From: an uncultured Lachnospiraceae bacterium
Lineage (GTDB): Bacteria > Bacillota > Clostridia > Lachnospirales > Lachnospiraceae
NCBI GenBank assembly: GCA_946537305.1
Contig: CAMNFR010000005.1
Coordinates: forward strand, 1 to 64,000
Direction of reading: 5' to 3'
Length of the DNA stretch: 64,000 nucleotides
The notes beneath the pieces are model-generated. The model saw nothing but the letters and a program-made list of their open reading frames with translations, ran no database searches and was not told where the DNA came from. How positions within the stretch are numbered: the stretch's first letter is position 1; the number at the start of each line of letters is the position of its first letter. This document shows positions 20,688 through 29,938 of the stretch, one piece after another. Position numbers and translations under genes: made by a program.

Positions 20688-22553
20688 TTATACACGCTCC
20701 AGCTCGTTAAGGATTTTCCGGGTGACCGATTCGGTATCCAGGCCCAGCATTTCCTTAAGAATGGTCACATTGCCATGCTCCACATAACAGTCAGGTATGG
20801 CCACGGAAAGAATCGTACCATGATAATCCAGGGCCGCAAGCGCCGCATCCACGTGTTCACCAAAGCCGCCCTTTGCTACATTTTCTTCCAGAGTCACTAC
20901 CACCGAATGGGTCGTCAGAAGTTCTTTAAGAAGTTCCGTATCCAGCGGCGCCGCAAAACGCGCATTTACCAGCGACACGGAATAGCCCTTTTCTTTCAGC
21001 GCTTCTCTGACCTCCCACGCTGTTTCCACCATGGAACCGATGGCCAGCAAAAGGATCCCTTTTTCACGGAACATGCATTCCGCCTTGCCGTATTCAATGG
21101 GAGGACGGAAATCCTTCATCTTTTCCAGCGCGGTGCCGCGCGGATAGCGAATCGCGAGCGGCCCGTTAAAATCAACAGAAAAACGAAGCATATCTGCCAG
21201 TTCATAGCAGCTTTTCGGAGCCATCACGGTCATGCCGGGAATCATGCTGAGATAGGACAGATCAAAAATCCCCTGGTGTGTCTCGCCGTCACTTCCTACG
21301 ATACCTGCACGGTCCAGACAGAAGGTGACCGGCAGATGCTGAATGCATACATCGTGGATCATCTGATCAAATCCTCGCTGCAGGAAGGAGGAATAGACAC
21401 AGAAATATGGCTTCAGACCGCCTGCAGCCATTCCGGCCGCAAAAGTGACCGCATGCTGCTCAGCGATGCCCACATCAAAGAAGCGGTCCGGATAGCGCTT
21501 TGCGAAGCGCTTCAGACCGGTGCCTTCCGGCATGGCCGCCGTAATCGCCACGACCTCCGGATGCTTAGCGGCAATGTCACAAAATACCTTGGCAAACACC
21601 TTGGTCCAGCTGGGGCTTCCGCCGCCGCCTTTCGCTTTTCCCGTGGCAATATCAAAAGCACCTACCCCATGGAAATGCTCCGGATAATGCTCTGCGGGGG
21701 CATAGCCTTTTCCTTTTTTGGTGATCACATGAACCAGAACGGCACGGTTCAGGCGTTTGGCTTCCTCCAGGACACGCACCATTCCCGGGATATCATACCC
21801 GTCGACCGGTCCCAGATAAGTAATATCCATCTCCTCGAATACCATTCCCGGAATCACCAGCTGTTTGATGCTGCTTTTGGTGCGGCTGATGCGCTCCACC
21901 AGAGAATTACCGATTCCAGGAATCTGTGAAAGTGCCGAGGAAACATTTTCTTTCAGGCCGTTGTAGACCGGCGCCGTGCGGATGCGTCCCAGCGCGCGGG
22001 AAATGCCGCCCCGGTTTTCCGCGATGGACATGTTGTTATCATTCAGAACGATAATATAATTGCCGTGGAACTGAGAAGCGTTGTTCAGTGCCTCCAGCGC
22101 CATGCCGCCTGTCAGGGCACCATCACCGATAATCGACACAACATACCCATCTTCTCCCCGCATCTGACGCGCCTGTGCCAGGCCCAGTCCCGCAGAAATG
22201 GATGTTGAGCTGTGGCCGGTATTAAAGGCATCGCATTCACTCTCGCGACGGTTCGGAAAGCCGGAAAGTCCCTGATAGGTGCGAATGCTTCCGAATTCCT
22301 CACGCCGACCGGAAAGGATCTTATGCGTATAGGACTGGTGTCCCACGTCCCAGATCAGCTTGTCCTGGGGCAGATCGAAGGCCAGATGCAGGGCCATGGT
22401 AAGCTCTACTACGCCCATGTTCGATGCAAGATGGCCGCCGTTTTGGCTGATCTTATCCAGAATATAGGTGCGGATTTCCTCTGCCAGCGCCGAATATTCC
22501 GACGGATCAATCTTTTTTATATCATTCGGTGCGTTGATGCGCTCCAGGATCAT
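20688..22553 (-). CDS. dxs: 1-deoxy-D-xylulose-5-phosphate synthase
   Basis: LIWDVGHQSYTHKILSGR, GDGALTGGMALEALN, transketolase domains. Confidence 0.97.
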   Translation of the reverse strand: MILERINAPNDIKKIDPSEYSALAEEIRTYILDKISQNGGHLASNMGVVELTMALHLAFDLPQDKLIWDVGHQSYTHKILSGRREEFGSIRTYQGLSGFPNRRESECDAFNTGHSSTSISAGLGLAQARQMRGEDGYVVSIIGDGALTGGMALEALNNASQFHGNYIIVLNDNNMSIAENRGGISRALGRIRTAPVYNGLKENVSSALSQIPGIGNSLVERISRTKSSIKQLVIPGMVFEEMDITYLGPVDGYDIPGMVRVLEEAKRLNRAVLVHVITKKGKGYAPAEHYPEHFHGVGAFDIATGKAKGGGGSPSWTKVFAKVFCDIAAKHPEVVAITAAMPEGTGLKRFAKRYPDRFFDVGIAEQHAVTFAAGMAAGGLKPYFCVYSSFLQRGFDQMIHDVCIQHLPVTFCLDRAGIVGSDGETHQGIFDLSYLSMIPGMTVMAPKSCYELADMLRFSVDFNGPLAIRYPRGTALEKMKDFRPPIEYGKAECMFREKGILLLAIGSMVETAWEVREALKEKGYSVSLVNARFAAPLDTELLKELLTTHSVVVTLEENVAKGGFGEHVDAALAALDYHGTILSVAIPDCYVEHGNVTILKEMLGLDTESVTRKILNELERV

Positions 22554-22571
22554 AAAATCACCTCATACATT

Positions 22572-23426
22572 TTAGTAAGACCTGTTTTCCAGTCTGCGAA
22601 TGAATGTTCGGAAGAAACCATGATCCCCCGGGAGCTGATCCAACAGGGAAATGGCCTCATCACTCAGGCGGCTTACTTCCGATTGAGCGGCCTTCAGGCC
22701 ATACAGCGTAACATATGTCGTCTTCTGGTTTCGTTCATCTGAACCGATGGGCTTGCCCAGTTCTTCCTCTGTGGAGGAGACATCCAGGATATCATCCCTG
22801 ATCTGAAACGCAAGTCCCAAGTCGGTCCCCATCTGCTCCAGCATGCGAATCTGATCTTCTCCTGCTCCTGCCAGAATACCGCCGATCATCAGCGAAGCTT
22901 CTAGCAGCGCACCCGTCTTTAATCTGTAAATAAAGTCCAGCATATCCGCTGTCAGTGGTTTTCCTGTATTTTCTACATCGACCACCTGACCGCCCACCAT
23001 GCCATAGATGCCGGCCTTCTGTGCCAGTACGCCCATGGCCCGTGCTGCCCTGTCCGGATGCGCTGTAAGCGAAAATCCCTTTGCAGCCGTCTCGAACGCG
23101 TACGTGAGCAGTGCATCGCCGGCCAGAATGCCCATATCCTCCCCGTAGCTAAACCAGGTGGTAGGCTTACCGCGCCGCAGTGTGTCGTTGTCCATGGCAG
23201 GAAGATCATCATGTACCAGTGAATAGGTATGAATCATCTCCATGGCCGCCATAAAAGGCTCTATGACCTCTTCACTGCCGCCGAAAAGTGCATATGCCTC
23301 CTGCATCAGCGCAGGACGCACTCTTTTTCCGCCTGCCTGCAGGCTGTAACAGGAAGCCTCGATCACGGTCTTCTGAAATCCCTCTCCCTGCGGAAGATAC
23401 TTCTCTATGATTTTCTCAATATCCAT
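22572..23426 (-). CDS. ispA: Polyprenyl (farnesyl/geranyl) diphosphate synthase
   Basis: HDDLPAMDNDTLRRGKPT and DDILD motifs. Confidence 0.94.
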   Translation of the reverse strand: MDIEKIIEKYLPQGEGFQKTVIEASCYSLQAGGKRVRPALMQEAYALFGGSEEVIEPFMAAMEMIHTYSLVHDDLPAMDNDTLRRGKPTTWFSYGEDMGILAGDALLTYAFETAAKGFSLTAHPDRAARAMGVLAQKAGIYGMVGGQVVDVENTGKPLTADMLDFIYRLKTGALLEASLMIGGILAGAGEDQIRMLEQMGTDLGLAFQIRDDILDVSSTEEELGKPIGSDERNQKTTYVTLYGLKAAQSEVSRLSDEAISLLDQLPGDHGFFRTFIRRLENRSY

Positions 23427-23428
23427 GA

Positions 23429-23674
23429 CTATTCCTCACCTCCGCTTCCTGCCTCCAGGATCTGCATCTGCTTTTCAATGCGGTCCACTTTCTCATTCAG
23501 GGCCTGCACCATTGTCAGTCCCCGCTGGTATCTCCGAAAGGTCTCTTCCAGCGGATGCTCCTGCTGCTCCAGATCTTCCACCAGCGCTGTCAATTCTTCC
23601 AGCAGCACATCTGCAGGAATTTCTTTATATTCTTCTGTTCCCATGCCTTCATCGGCTTTCTTTTCCGTGGTCAT
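23429..23674 (-). CDS. xseB: Exodeoxyribonuclease VII small subunit
   Basis: LEELTALVEDLEQQEHPLEETFRRYQRGLTMVQ; overlaps xseA by 4 nt. Confidence 0.93.
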   Translation of the reverse strand: MTTEKKADEGMGTEEYKEIPADVLLEELTALVEDLEQQEHPLEETFRRYQRGLTMVQALNEKVDRIEKQMQILEAGSGGEE

Positions 23675-24888
23675 GCATTCCTCCGCATAATATCCGTGAT
23701 CTGTGCCTGCATTGTTCCGTCCGCCACATGGATGCGGACATTGTCTCCCGGAGACACCTGCGCGGCAGAACGCAGCGCTCTGCCGTCTTCACTCTCCACA
23801 TACGCATATCCACCGGCCATTTTTTTCAGGGGTGATGTGCCATCCAGCCTGGCAGCCAGCACGGCGGATCTGTGCCTTCGCGAGAGAATACTCTGCTGCA
23901 TGATCAGGATCAGTTTTTCCTGAAGATCCGAAATGGCAAGTCTCTGGTTATCCAGTCGATGCCTGGGCGTGACCAGTTCAAGTCGGTAGGATGCCTGCCG
24001 TATTCGGGCGCGCTGTTCCTGAATGCATCGGTTCGCGGCAGCAGTAAGTCTGCGCTTCATCTGCGTGAGTTCCTGATCATAGGAGGCGATATCGTAAACA
24101 GCCATCTCCGCTGCTTCAGAGGGCGTGGCCGCTCTTCTATCCGCTACCAGATCCGCAATCGTTGTATCGGTCTGATGGCCCACCGCGGAAATTACGGGCG
24201 TACTGCAGTCAAAGATGGCGCGAGCAACCGGCTCCTCATTAAAAGCCCACAGATCCTCTATGGATCCGCCGCCTCGTCCCACGATCATCACATCCACGCC
24301 AATCCTGTCCAGCTGCCTGATGCCCCGCACAATACTCGGCACCGCATATTCTCCCTGTACAATGGCAGGATACAGTATCACCTGCACGTAGGGATTTCTT
24401 CTTCGGGCGATCTTTTCAATATCACGGATGGCAGCTCCGTCCGGAGCTGTAACTACGCCCAGACGACGGATAAATCGGGGAATGGGCTGCTTGTACTCCT
24501 CTGCGAACATTCCCATCTCTGCCAGTCTGGCTTTCCGTTCCTCGAGAATTCGGAAAAGATCTCCCTGTCCGGCCTGCTCAATGGCAGAAGCAAAAAGCTG
24601 ATAGGTCCCGGTCTTTTCATAGACGGAAATACGTCCGCTTACCAGCACCTGCTGACCTTCCTGCAAACGAAAACGAAGGCCGATCCGGTCTCTGGCGAAC
24701 ATCACTGCCGCCAGGGCTCCCGTCCCGTCCTTCAGTGTAAAATAAATATGTCCGGAATTATGGTATTTGCAATTGGAAACTTCGCCCTGTACCGTAACCT
24801 GGCGCAGGACGAAATCGTGCTGAAGCAAATCCCGAATATAGGAATTCACCTGTGTAACGGTTAGCACTCTGGTTCTTCCGTTCCCCAT
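23671..24888 (-). CDS. xseA: Exodeoxyribonuclease VII large subunit
   Basis: OB-fold N terminus LTVTQVNSYIRDLL, GRGGGSIEDLWAFNEE. Confidence 0.96.
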   Translation of the reverse strand: MGNGRTRVLTVTQVNSYIRDLLQHDFVLRQVTVQGEVSNCKYHNSGHIYFTLKDGTGALAAVMFARDRIGLRFRLQEGQQVLVSGRISVYEKTGTYQLFASAIEQAGQGDLFRILEERKARLAEMGMFAEEYKQPIPRFIRRLGVVTAPDGAAIRDIEKIARRRNPYVQVILYPAIVQGEYAVPSIVRGIRQLDRIGVDVMIVGRGGGSIEDLWAFNEEPVARAIFDCSTPVISAVGHQTDTTIADLVADRRAATPSEAAEMAVYDIASYDQELTQMKRRLTAAANRCIQEQRARIRQASYRLELVTPRHRLDNQRLAISDLQEKLILIMQQSILSRRHRSAVLAARLDGTSPLKKMAGGYAYVESEDGRALRSAAQVSPGDNVRIHVADGTMQAQITDIMRRNA

Positions 24889-25298
24889 TACACCTCTAAT
24901 CCCTTCGCAAGCTTTCCCAGGATGGCGTTCACAAAGGCCGGCGAATCGTCCCCGCCGTATTCCTTCGCCAGCTCCACCGCCTCGTTGATAGCCACCCGCA
25001 CCGGCACCGTTTCATCGTACTTCATTTCGTACCATGCCAGTCGGAGAATGGCCAGTTCTACCTTACCCATACGCGCGGTCTTCCAGCCTTCGGAGACAGC
25101 GTTGATATCCGAATCCATAGACGGGATCATGGCAGAGATCTCAGCCGCCCGGGCGGAAAGCATTTCCCCGGCTTCGGCGTCCACCGCTGCAATATCCTGC
25201 AGGTAGCGATGACACTGCTCCGTGTATTCCTCCGGCCGGTAGAATTCTCCCAGGAATAATTCTTTAAAGATGTGTTCTCGAATCTCTCTTCTTGTCAT
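24888..25298 (-). CDS. nusB: Transcription antitermination factor NusB
   Basis: [15 protein letters not shown]...[29 protein letters not shown]. Confidence 0.94.
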   Translation of the reverse strand: MTRREIREHIFKELFLGEFYRPEEYTEQCHRYLQDIAAVDAEAGEMLSARAAEISAMIPSMDSDINAVSEGWKTARMGKVELAILRLAWYEMKYDETVPVRVAINEAVELAKEYGGDDSPAFVNAILGKLAKGLEV

Positions 25299-25675
25299 GC
25301 TTTCATTACCACGCCGGCGATCTTAATATTCACCTGACGAACCTTATATCCGATCATATTTTCGACATTCATTTCTACACGCTCCTGCACTTTGGCAGAG
25401 GTCTTGGGAATGGAATAACCGAAATCGATATTGATGGAAAGGTACACCGTCACTTCATTGTTCTCAATTTCAACCTTGACAGCTTTTGCCAGCGCACCGC
25501 GGGAAAGCTTCGGAATCTGCTCTCTCACAAGATTATCCCCCAGAGAGATCACGCCTTCCGTATCCGCTGCGGCAATGGCAGCCACCTTGGCTACGACTTC
25601 TTCATCGATTACCACGCGTCCGGCTTCTTTTTCCAGGATCACATGCTTCATTTTCTTTTCGGCTTCATTTGCCAT
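25295..25675 (-). CDS. Asp23/Gls24 family envelope stress response protein
   Basis: [22 protein letters not shown]...[17 protein letters not shown]. Confidence 0.92.
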   Translation of the reverse strand: MANEAEKKMKHVILEKEAGRVVIDEEVVAKVAAIAAADTEGVISLGDNLVREQIPKLSRGALAKAVKVEIENNEVTVYLSINIDFGYSIPKTSAKVQERVEMNVENMIGYKVRQVNIKIAGVVMKA

Positions 25676-25708
25676 GAGTTTTTATCCTCCCTCCGATTTT
25701 CCCGTTTC

Positions 25709-25737
25709 AGTATAGCAGAGGTACGCCTATTATGCAA
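25709..25737 (-). promoter_or_regulatory. Sigma70-type promoter heading the asp23-to-tpm tract
   Basis: Minus strand TTGCAT-17 nt-TATACT, 34 nt upstream of asp23 start. Confidence 0.65.
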
Positions 25738-25764
25738 GCTTTTACGCAACATGCAGTAGGCGGT

Positions 25765-26703
25765 TTACGCAAAGCTGACTACCTGTGTGACCGGCTGAGC
25801 AGGCTCCAGTTTTTCCGCATAGAGCACCGGGCCTTCTTCCCCATACTGTTTTACAAATTCCTTCCGGATGCGGGCCGTAATGGTGACCCAGGTCTTGTCC
25901 GCCCATTTATATGCTTCCGGAAAATGGCACAGATATCCCAGAAAGACCATGTCTGCCTCGCAGCAGGTCATGGCCATACGGCCGGGCACAAAGCTGTCCT
26001 TCGGCAGTGTCTTCTGCTTGTGGATCATGGCCGTAAAACGGACCGTCTTGCCGTCATAGCGATCCGGATTCTCAGAGGCATCCAGGAACCAGATGCCGTA
26101 ATCCTGATTGGTGACCTCTATGACCGGAGCGTTCAGATCGTAGGGGAGATCCTCCTCAATAAAGGCATCCAGCTCGCCCTGATCGTCCTCAAACACCACA
26201 TCACAGGAAGGGTTGACCGCCCGGAATATACGCTTGATCCGGGGAAGATCCATATCTGCGGAACTGCGGTTGACAATAATGACCTCAGAGCCGCGGGCGT
26301 TATTCCCGAAAACGGATTTCATATTGGCAAAATAGGTCTCGAACGTGGAACCGTCCACCATCATCAGCTGCTGGTGAAGGAACCATCCCTGCGGCAGGAT
26401 CAGATCTCTGGGATCCCACATGCCATTATATTCAATGATCACACGCTCCGCTCCATGCTTCTGGCGCAGCGCCTCCATGTGCGCAGGCGTCAGATCAGAC
26501 TGATCTTCGATGATCTCCGGGAAGGTACGATTCCATGCCAGCATATCCGGATCGTATTCCTCTTCCCCCTCCTCGCAGATCAGGAGCAGCGTATTCCCCT
26601 CGATGGAAAAATAGTCTTCCGTAATGGTACCGGACAGAAAGCTTGTCTTGCCGCTGTCCAGAAAACCGGTGATCAAAAATACCGGTATCTCAGGCTGTTT
26701 CAT
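25765..26703 (-). CDS. CobW/COG0523-like GTPase
   Basis: PVFLITGFLDSGKTSFLSGT P-loop; adjacent COG0523 gene. Confidence 0.8.
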   Translation of the reverse strand: MKQPEIPVFLITGFLDSGKTSFLSGTITEDYFSIEGNTLLLICEEGEEEYDPDMLAWNRTFPEIIEDQSDLTPAHMEALRQKHGAERVIIEYNGMWDPRDLILPQGWFLHQQLMMVDGSTFETYFANMKSVFGNNARGSEVIIVNRSSADMDLPRIKRIFRAVNPSCDVVFEDDQGELDAFIEEDLPYDLNAPVIEVTNQDYGIWFLDASENPDRYDGKTVRFTAMIHKQKTLPKDSFVPGRMAMTCCEADMVFLGYLCHFPEAYKWADKTWVTITARIRKEFVKQYGEEGPVLYAEKLEPAQPVTQVVSFA

Positions 26704-26709
26704 AATCTG

Positions 26710-27882
26710 TTACCTTCCTGCAAAGAGCTCTTTAATCTTATCTGTATGAATATCCGCGCCGATCACGCACACCTTACCGGTGACATCCGGCGATCCCTCG
26801 CGGACCTCTGTCTCACCGGGGACCATATCAAAATACAGCCATCCGCTGCCGTCGGCGCCGGCCACCATGCCCTTCGCACGCAGTACCGCGCCATAGGTTT
26901 CCGCATCGTCCAGTGCGGCCAGGATCTCTTCCAGCTCCGAGGTGCGGAATTTCCGGGACGTCTCACAGCCCCAGCTGGTAAACACATCATCCGCGTGGTG
27001 ATGCCCATGGTGATGATGGTGATGATGCTCGTGCTCATCCTCATCGTCGTCGTGGTGATGATGATGTTCATGTTCATGCTCATCCTCATCGTCGTCGTCA
27101 TGATGGTGATGATGATGTTCATGTTCATGCTCATCCTCATCGTCGTTGTCATGATGGTGATGATGATGCTCATGTTCATGCTCATCCTCATCGTGATGAT
27201 GGTGATGGTGATGCTCGTGCTCGTGCTCTTCCTGCTCACGGCGCACGGCTTCGATCAGTTCCTGCATCATGGCATCCTCTACCTTGCCGGCAGCTTCCAT
27301 GGTCTCCAGGATCTGTTTACCGGTGATCTCGCTCCAGTCGGTGGTGATAATGGTCGCCTTGTCATTCAGCGTACGGATCAGTTCCGTAGCCTCTGCGACC
27401 TTGGCTTCCGAGGCCATGCCTGTGCGGCTTAACACCACTGTGCCGGCCGTCTCGATCTGGTTGCTGAAGAATTCGCCGAAATTCTTCATATACACTTTGC
27501 ATTTCTTAACATCAACAACTACGATTGCTGTATTCAGTTCCACATCACAGCCCTGGGTGGCGTTCTGTACAGCCACCATAACATCAGAAAGCTTGCCCAC
27601 GCCGGAGGGCTCGATGATGATGCGGTCAGGCTGATAGGTTGACAGTACTTCCTTCAGTGCTGTTTCGAAATCACCCACCAGTGTACAGCAGATGCAGCCG
27701 GAATTCATTTCGCGGATCTCAATACCGGCCTCCTTCAGGAAACCGCCGTCAATGCCGATCTCACCGAATTCGTTCTCGATCAGTACGACCTGCTCCCCGG
27801 CCATTGCCTCTTTCAGTAGCTTCTGGATCAGCGTTGTCTTGCCGGCGCCAAGGAAACCGGAAATGATATCAACTTTTGTCAT
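26710..27882 (-). CDS. COG0523 (CobW/YeiR/ZigA-like) GTPase with extended His/Asp/Glu-rich region
   Basis: VDIISGFLGAGKTTLIQKLL, CICCTL metal-binding motif, ~75-residue HEHEHHHHHHDDDDED repeat region. Confidence 0.92.
   Translation of the reverse strand: MTKVDIISGFLGAGKTTLIQKLLKEAMAGEQVVLIENEFGEIGIDGGFLKEAGIEIREMNSGCICCTLVGDFETALKEVLSTYQPDRIIIEPSGVGKLSDVMVAVQNATQGCDVELNTAIVVVDVKKCKVYMKNFGEFFSNQIETAGTVVLSRTGMASEAKVAEATELIRTLNDKATIITTDWSEITGKQILETMEAAGKVEDAMMQELIEAVRREQEEHEHEHHHHHHHDEDEHEHEHHHHHHDNDDEDEHEHEHHHHHHDDDDEDEHEHEHHHHHDDDEDEHEHHHHHHHGHHHADDVFTSWGCETSRKFRTSELEEILAALDDAETYGAVLRAKGMVAGADGSGWLYFDMVPGETEVREGSPDVTGKVCVIGADIHTDKIKELFAGR
26995..27230 (-). repeat. In-frame tandem repeat encoding His/Asp/Glu-rich segment
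   Basis: About four units of (D)nEDEHEHEHHHHHH, unit 14-17 codons. Confidence 0.9.
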
Positions 27883-27917
27883 TTATATTACACTCCTTCC
27901 GTAAACACAATTCAATA

Positions 27918-27936
27918 TAGGGATTATTTAACCCTA
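27918..27936. promoter_or_regulatory. Dyad (possible operator) upstream of the COG0523 pair
   Basis: TAGGGATTATTTAACCCTA lies between candidate minus-strand -35 (TTGTTA) and -10 (TATATT/TATTGA) hexamers. Confidence 0.45.
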
Positions 27937-27977
27937 ACAAGTATTTATAGCACACGTTACGATAAAATGCAAACAGG

Positions 27978-28004
27978 AAAAAGCGGGCAGGCACCCGCTT
28001 TTTT
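27978..28004 (-). terminator. Rho-independent terminator for the Hsp70-like operon (potentially bidirectional)
   Basis: AAAAAGCGGGcaggcaCCCGCTTTTTT; T tract on both strands. Confidence 0.8.
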
Positions 28005-28024
28005 ATCTTTATCTGATGTGTTTA

Positions 28025-29935
28025 CTATCCCAACGGAATCTCTACAACCTCCGCCATGCTTGTGAGACACTTCTCGATCTGCGTGGAGATCTCTTCCACC
28101 ATGCGCTCCGTCAATGCCGCATTCTTTTCCTCTTCAGAATTATAATAGAAATTCTGACGGATGGCGGCGGCCAGCGTATCCTTACGATTCTCAATGGAGT
28201 GCTTCGGCGCCAGCTTACGCATGGGAATCGGAAGATCCGCTTTCAGGAATGCCGCCTCCATGGGACCTTTGCCAAGAAGCAGCAACAGGAAGGAAGCCAT
28301 GGCACCGGCCAGAATGCCCGCCGGTCCGCTGGAAAGAATCGCAATGCCGCTTCCACCACACAATAGTCCAATAATCACTGATACCAATGAATCGAACAGC
28401 CAAGTCAATTCGTCCACACCGAACACGTTTTTAGCATCGATATGGATATCGATCTCTGAAGCCTTCAGATAAGATGTCAGACTAAGTGCCGTATACGGAA
28501 TATGATGCTTTGCACAGATCGGCATGGTGTGTTCTTCCAGATCGCCAGCTACCGGCTTCAGCCATTCCGCCACCGGTCGGCGCAGCCTCTCCCTGGCTTC
28601 ATCCGAGCGGAGAAACTCTTCAATGCCACGCTGCAGCTCTGCATCGGTATCTGCGAGTCTTCGGATTTCCCCGTTTCGCCATCTGGCAAAAACTGAGGCC
28701 GCCACCTGGTCGATGATCGGATCGACCAGCGTATCGATCACAGAACGGTACAGATCAAAAATATGCTTCTGAACGATCTCTTCCACGATATGGGAGGAAT
28801 TCAGCTGCTGAAGTTCCTCGCGAAAATCCCGGAGATCATCATCGATCCTACCGCACCAGGCAAGCCCACGCGAAACAGCAAATTCCGGTTCTTTTCCGCG
28901 GATCACGATGGCATCCGGAAATACAGACAGGCACCAGTCCTGGATCACGGAAAGTCGGGAAACGCCGCCGGTCAGGAAAATCAGCTCCGGCTGGCTCTGC
29001 CCGATCTGCGCGCGCACATTCTGCAGACTGTTCACAAAGACCTCCCGGAAGGAGCGTCCCTCCAGTCGGTCCATAGGACCTTCCAGAATATTTTTCGCGA
29101 TCTTTTCGTCCACGGAGACCGTCAGACGAACGGGCGTCTCATAAAGAATGCGGACCGTTTGCCGGCAGCCGTTCTCTCTCCAATAGTCTTCATCCGAAAA
29201 ATAGGTTTCCTTGCATTTTCTGGCGGCAAATTCGCAGTAGGTGCGCCAGGCATCGCTTTTTGTGAAGATCTCCTTTATCTGAGAAGCCTGTCCGGAAGCC
29301 TTTACCGCCTCTTCCAGGATCATCTCATCCATCAGCCCGCCGCCAAGCGCCACCTCACCGGCCGTTCGCATTTCCACCTCCCGGCCACCCATGATATAGG
29401 CAAAGTCGGTCGTGGAAGATCCGATATCGACGACCAGGACCGGCCGGGACAGGATATCATATCCAACCTGCAGATGCCTGGACTGACAAGCCGAGACCAT
29501 GGCCGCCCGCGATTCTGATATGATGCGAAGCGGCGGGAAAGAGGCATCTTCAAATATCCGCCGATAATCCTCTCTGGCCTGTGCGTTCCAGCCAGCCGGG
29601 CATCCGATATAAAAGCAGCCGTCATTTTCCGGATCAATGGCTCCGCTTGTATACAGTTCAGTCAGTACACCGGAGGCAAAGCGACGGATGTCCATCCTGC
29701 TGTCACGGTCCGTAAGGAACCGTGTCTTAAAGCGTAGCCCGCGCTTCACGGCACCGGGCAGATAACAGGCCGCCTCACCGATCCTCTGGGTACCGTCAGG
29801 CATCAGGGCATAGGCAGATATAAAACTTTCCGCTCCGGCTACCGGCAGCATTTCCGGAAGTGCCGGATCATCTTTTTTCAGGTGAGAGACCGCGCTTTCG
29901 GCGTCTCCCAGATCAAAGCCGTAAAAATGTTCCAT
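28025..29935 (-). CDS. Hsp70/actin-fold ATPase with C-terminal membrane hairpin
   Basis: MEHFYGFDLGDAESAV, VLVVDIGSSTTDFAYIMGG, IFLTGGVSRLSVI actin-fold phosphate/adenosine motifs; C-terminal hydrophobic LVSVIIGLLCGGSGIAILSSGPAGILAGAMASFLLLLL. Confidence 0.8.
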   Translation of the reverse strand: MEHFYGFDLGDAESAVSHLKKDDPALPEMLPVAGAESFISAYALMPDGTQRIGEAACYLPGAVKRGLRFKTRFLTDRDSRMDIRRFASGVLTELYTSGAIDPENDGCFYIGCPAGWNAQAREDYRRIFEDASFPPLRIISESRAAMVSACQSRHLQVGYDILSRPVLVVDIGSSTTDFAYIMGGREVEMRTAGEVALGGGLMDEMILEEAVKASGQASQIKEIFTKSDAWRTYCEFAARKCKETYFSDEDYWRENGCRQTVRILYETPVRLTVSVDEKIAKNILEGPMDRLEGRSFREVFVNSLQNVRAQIGQSQPELIFLTGGVSRLSVIQDWCLSVFPDAIVIRGKEPEFAVSRGLAWCGRIDDDLRDFREELQQLNSSHIVEEIVQKHIFDLYRSVIDTLVDPIIDQVAASVFARWRNGEIRRLADTDAELQRGIEEFLRSDEARERLRRPVAEWLKPVAGDLEEHTMPICAKHHIPYTALSLTSYLKASEIDIHIDAKNVFGVDELTWLFDSLVSVIIGLLCGGSGIAILSSGPAGILAGAMASFLLLLLGKGPMEAAFLKADLPIPMRKLAPKHSIENRKDTLAAAIRQNFYYNSEEEKNAALTERMVEEISTQIEKCLTSMAEVVEIPLG

Positions 29936-29938
29936 AGA

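Noticed and set aside
20607-21929. 440-aa plus-strand ORF
   Set aside because: Antisense to dxs.
26995-27230. Tandem repeats considered as a CRISPR array
   Set aside because: Repeats are contiguous, in frame, have no unique spacers, and encode His/Asp/Glu runs inside a GTPase.
25732-27432. 566-aa plus-strand ORF with MVMMVMMLVLILIVVVV stretch
   Set aside because: Antisense to the COG0523 genes; the hydrophobic run is only the complement of the His/Asp/Glu repeats.
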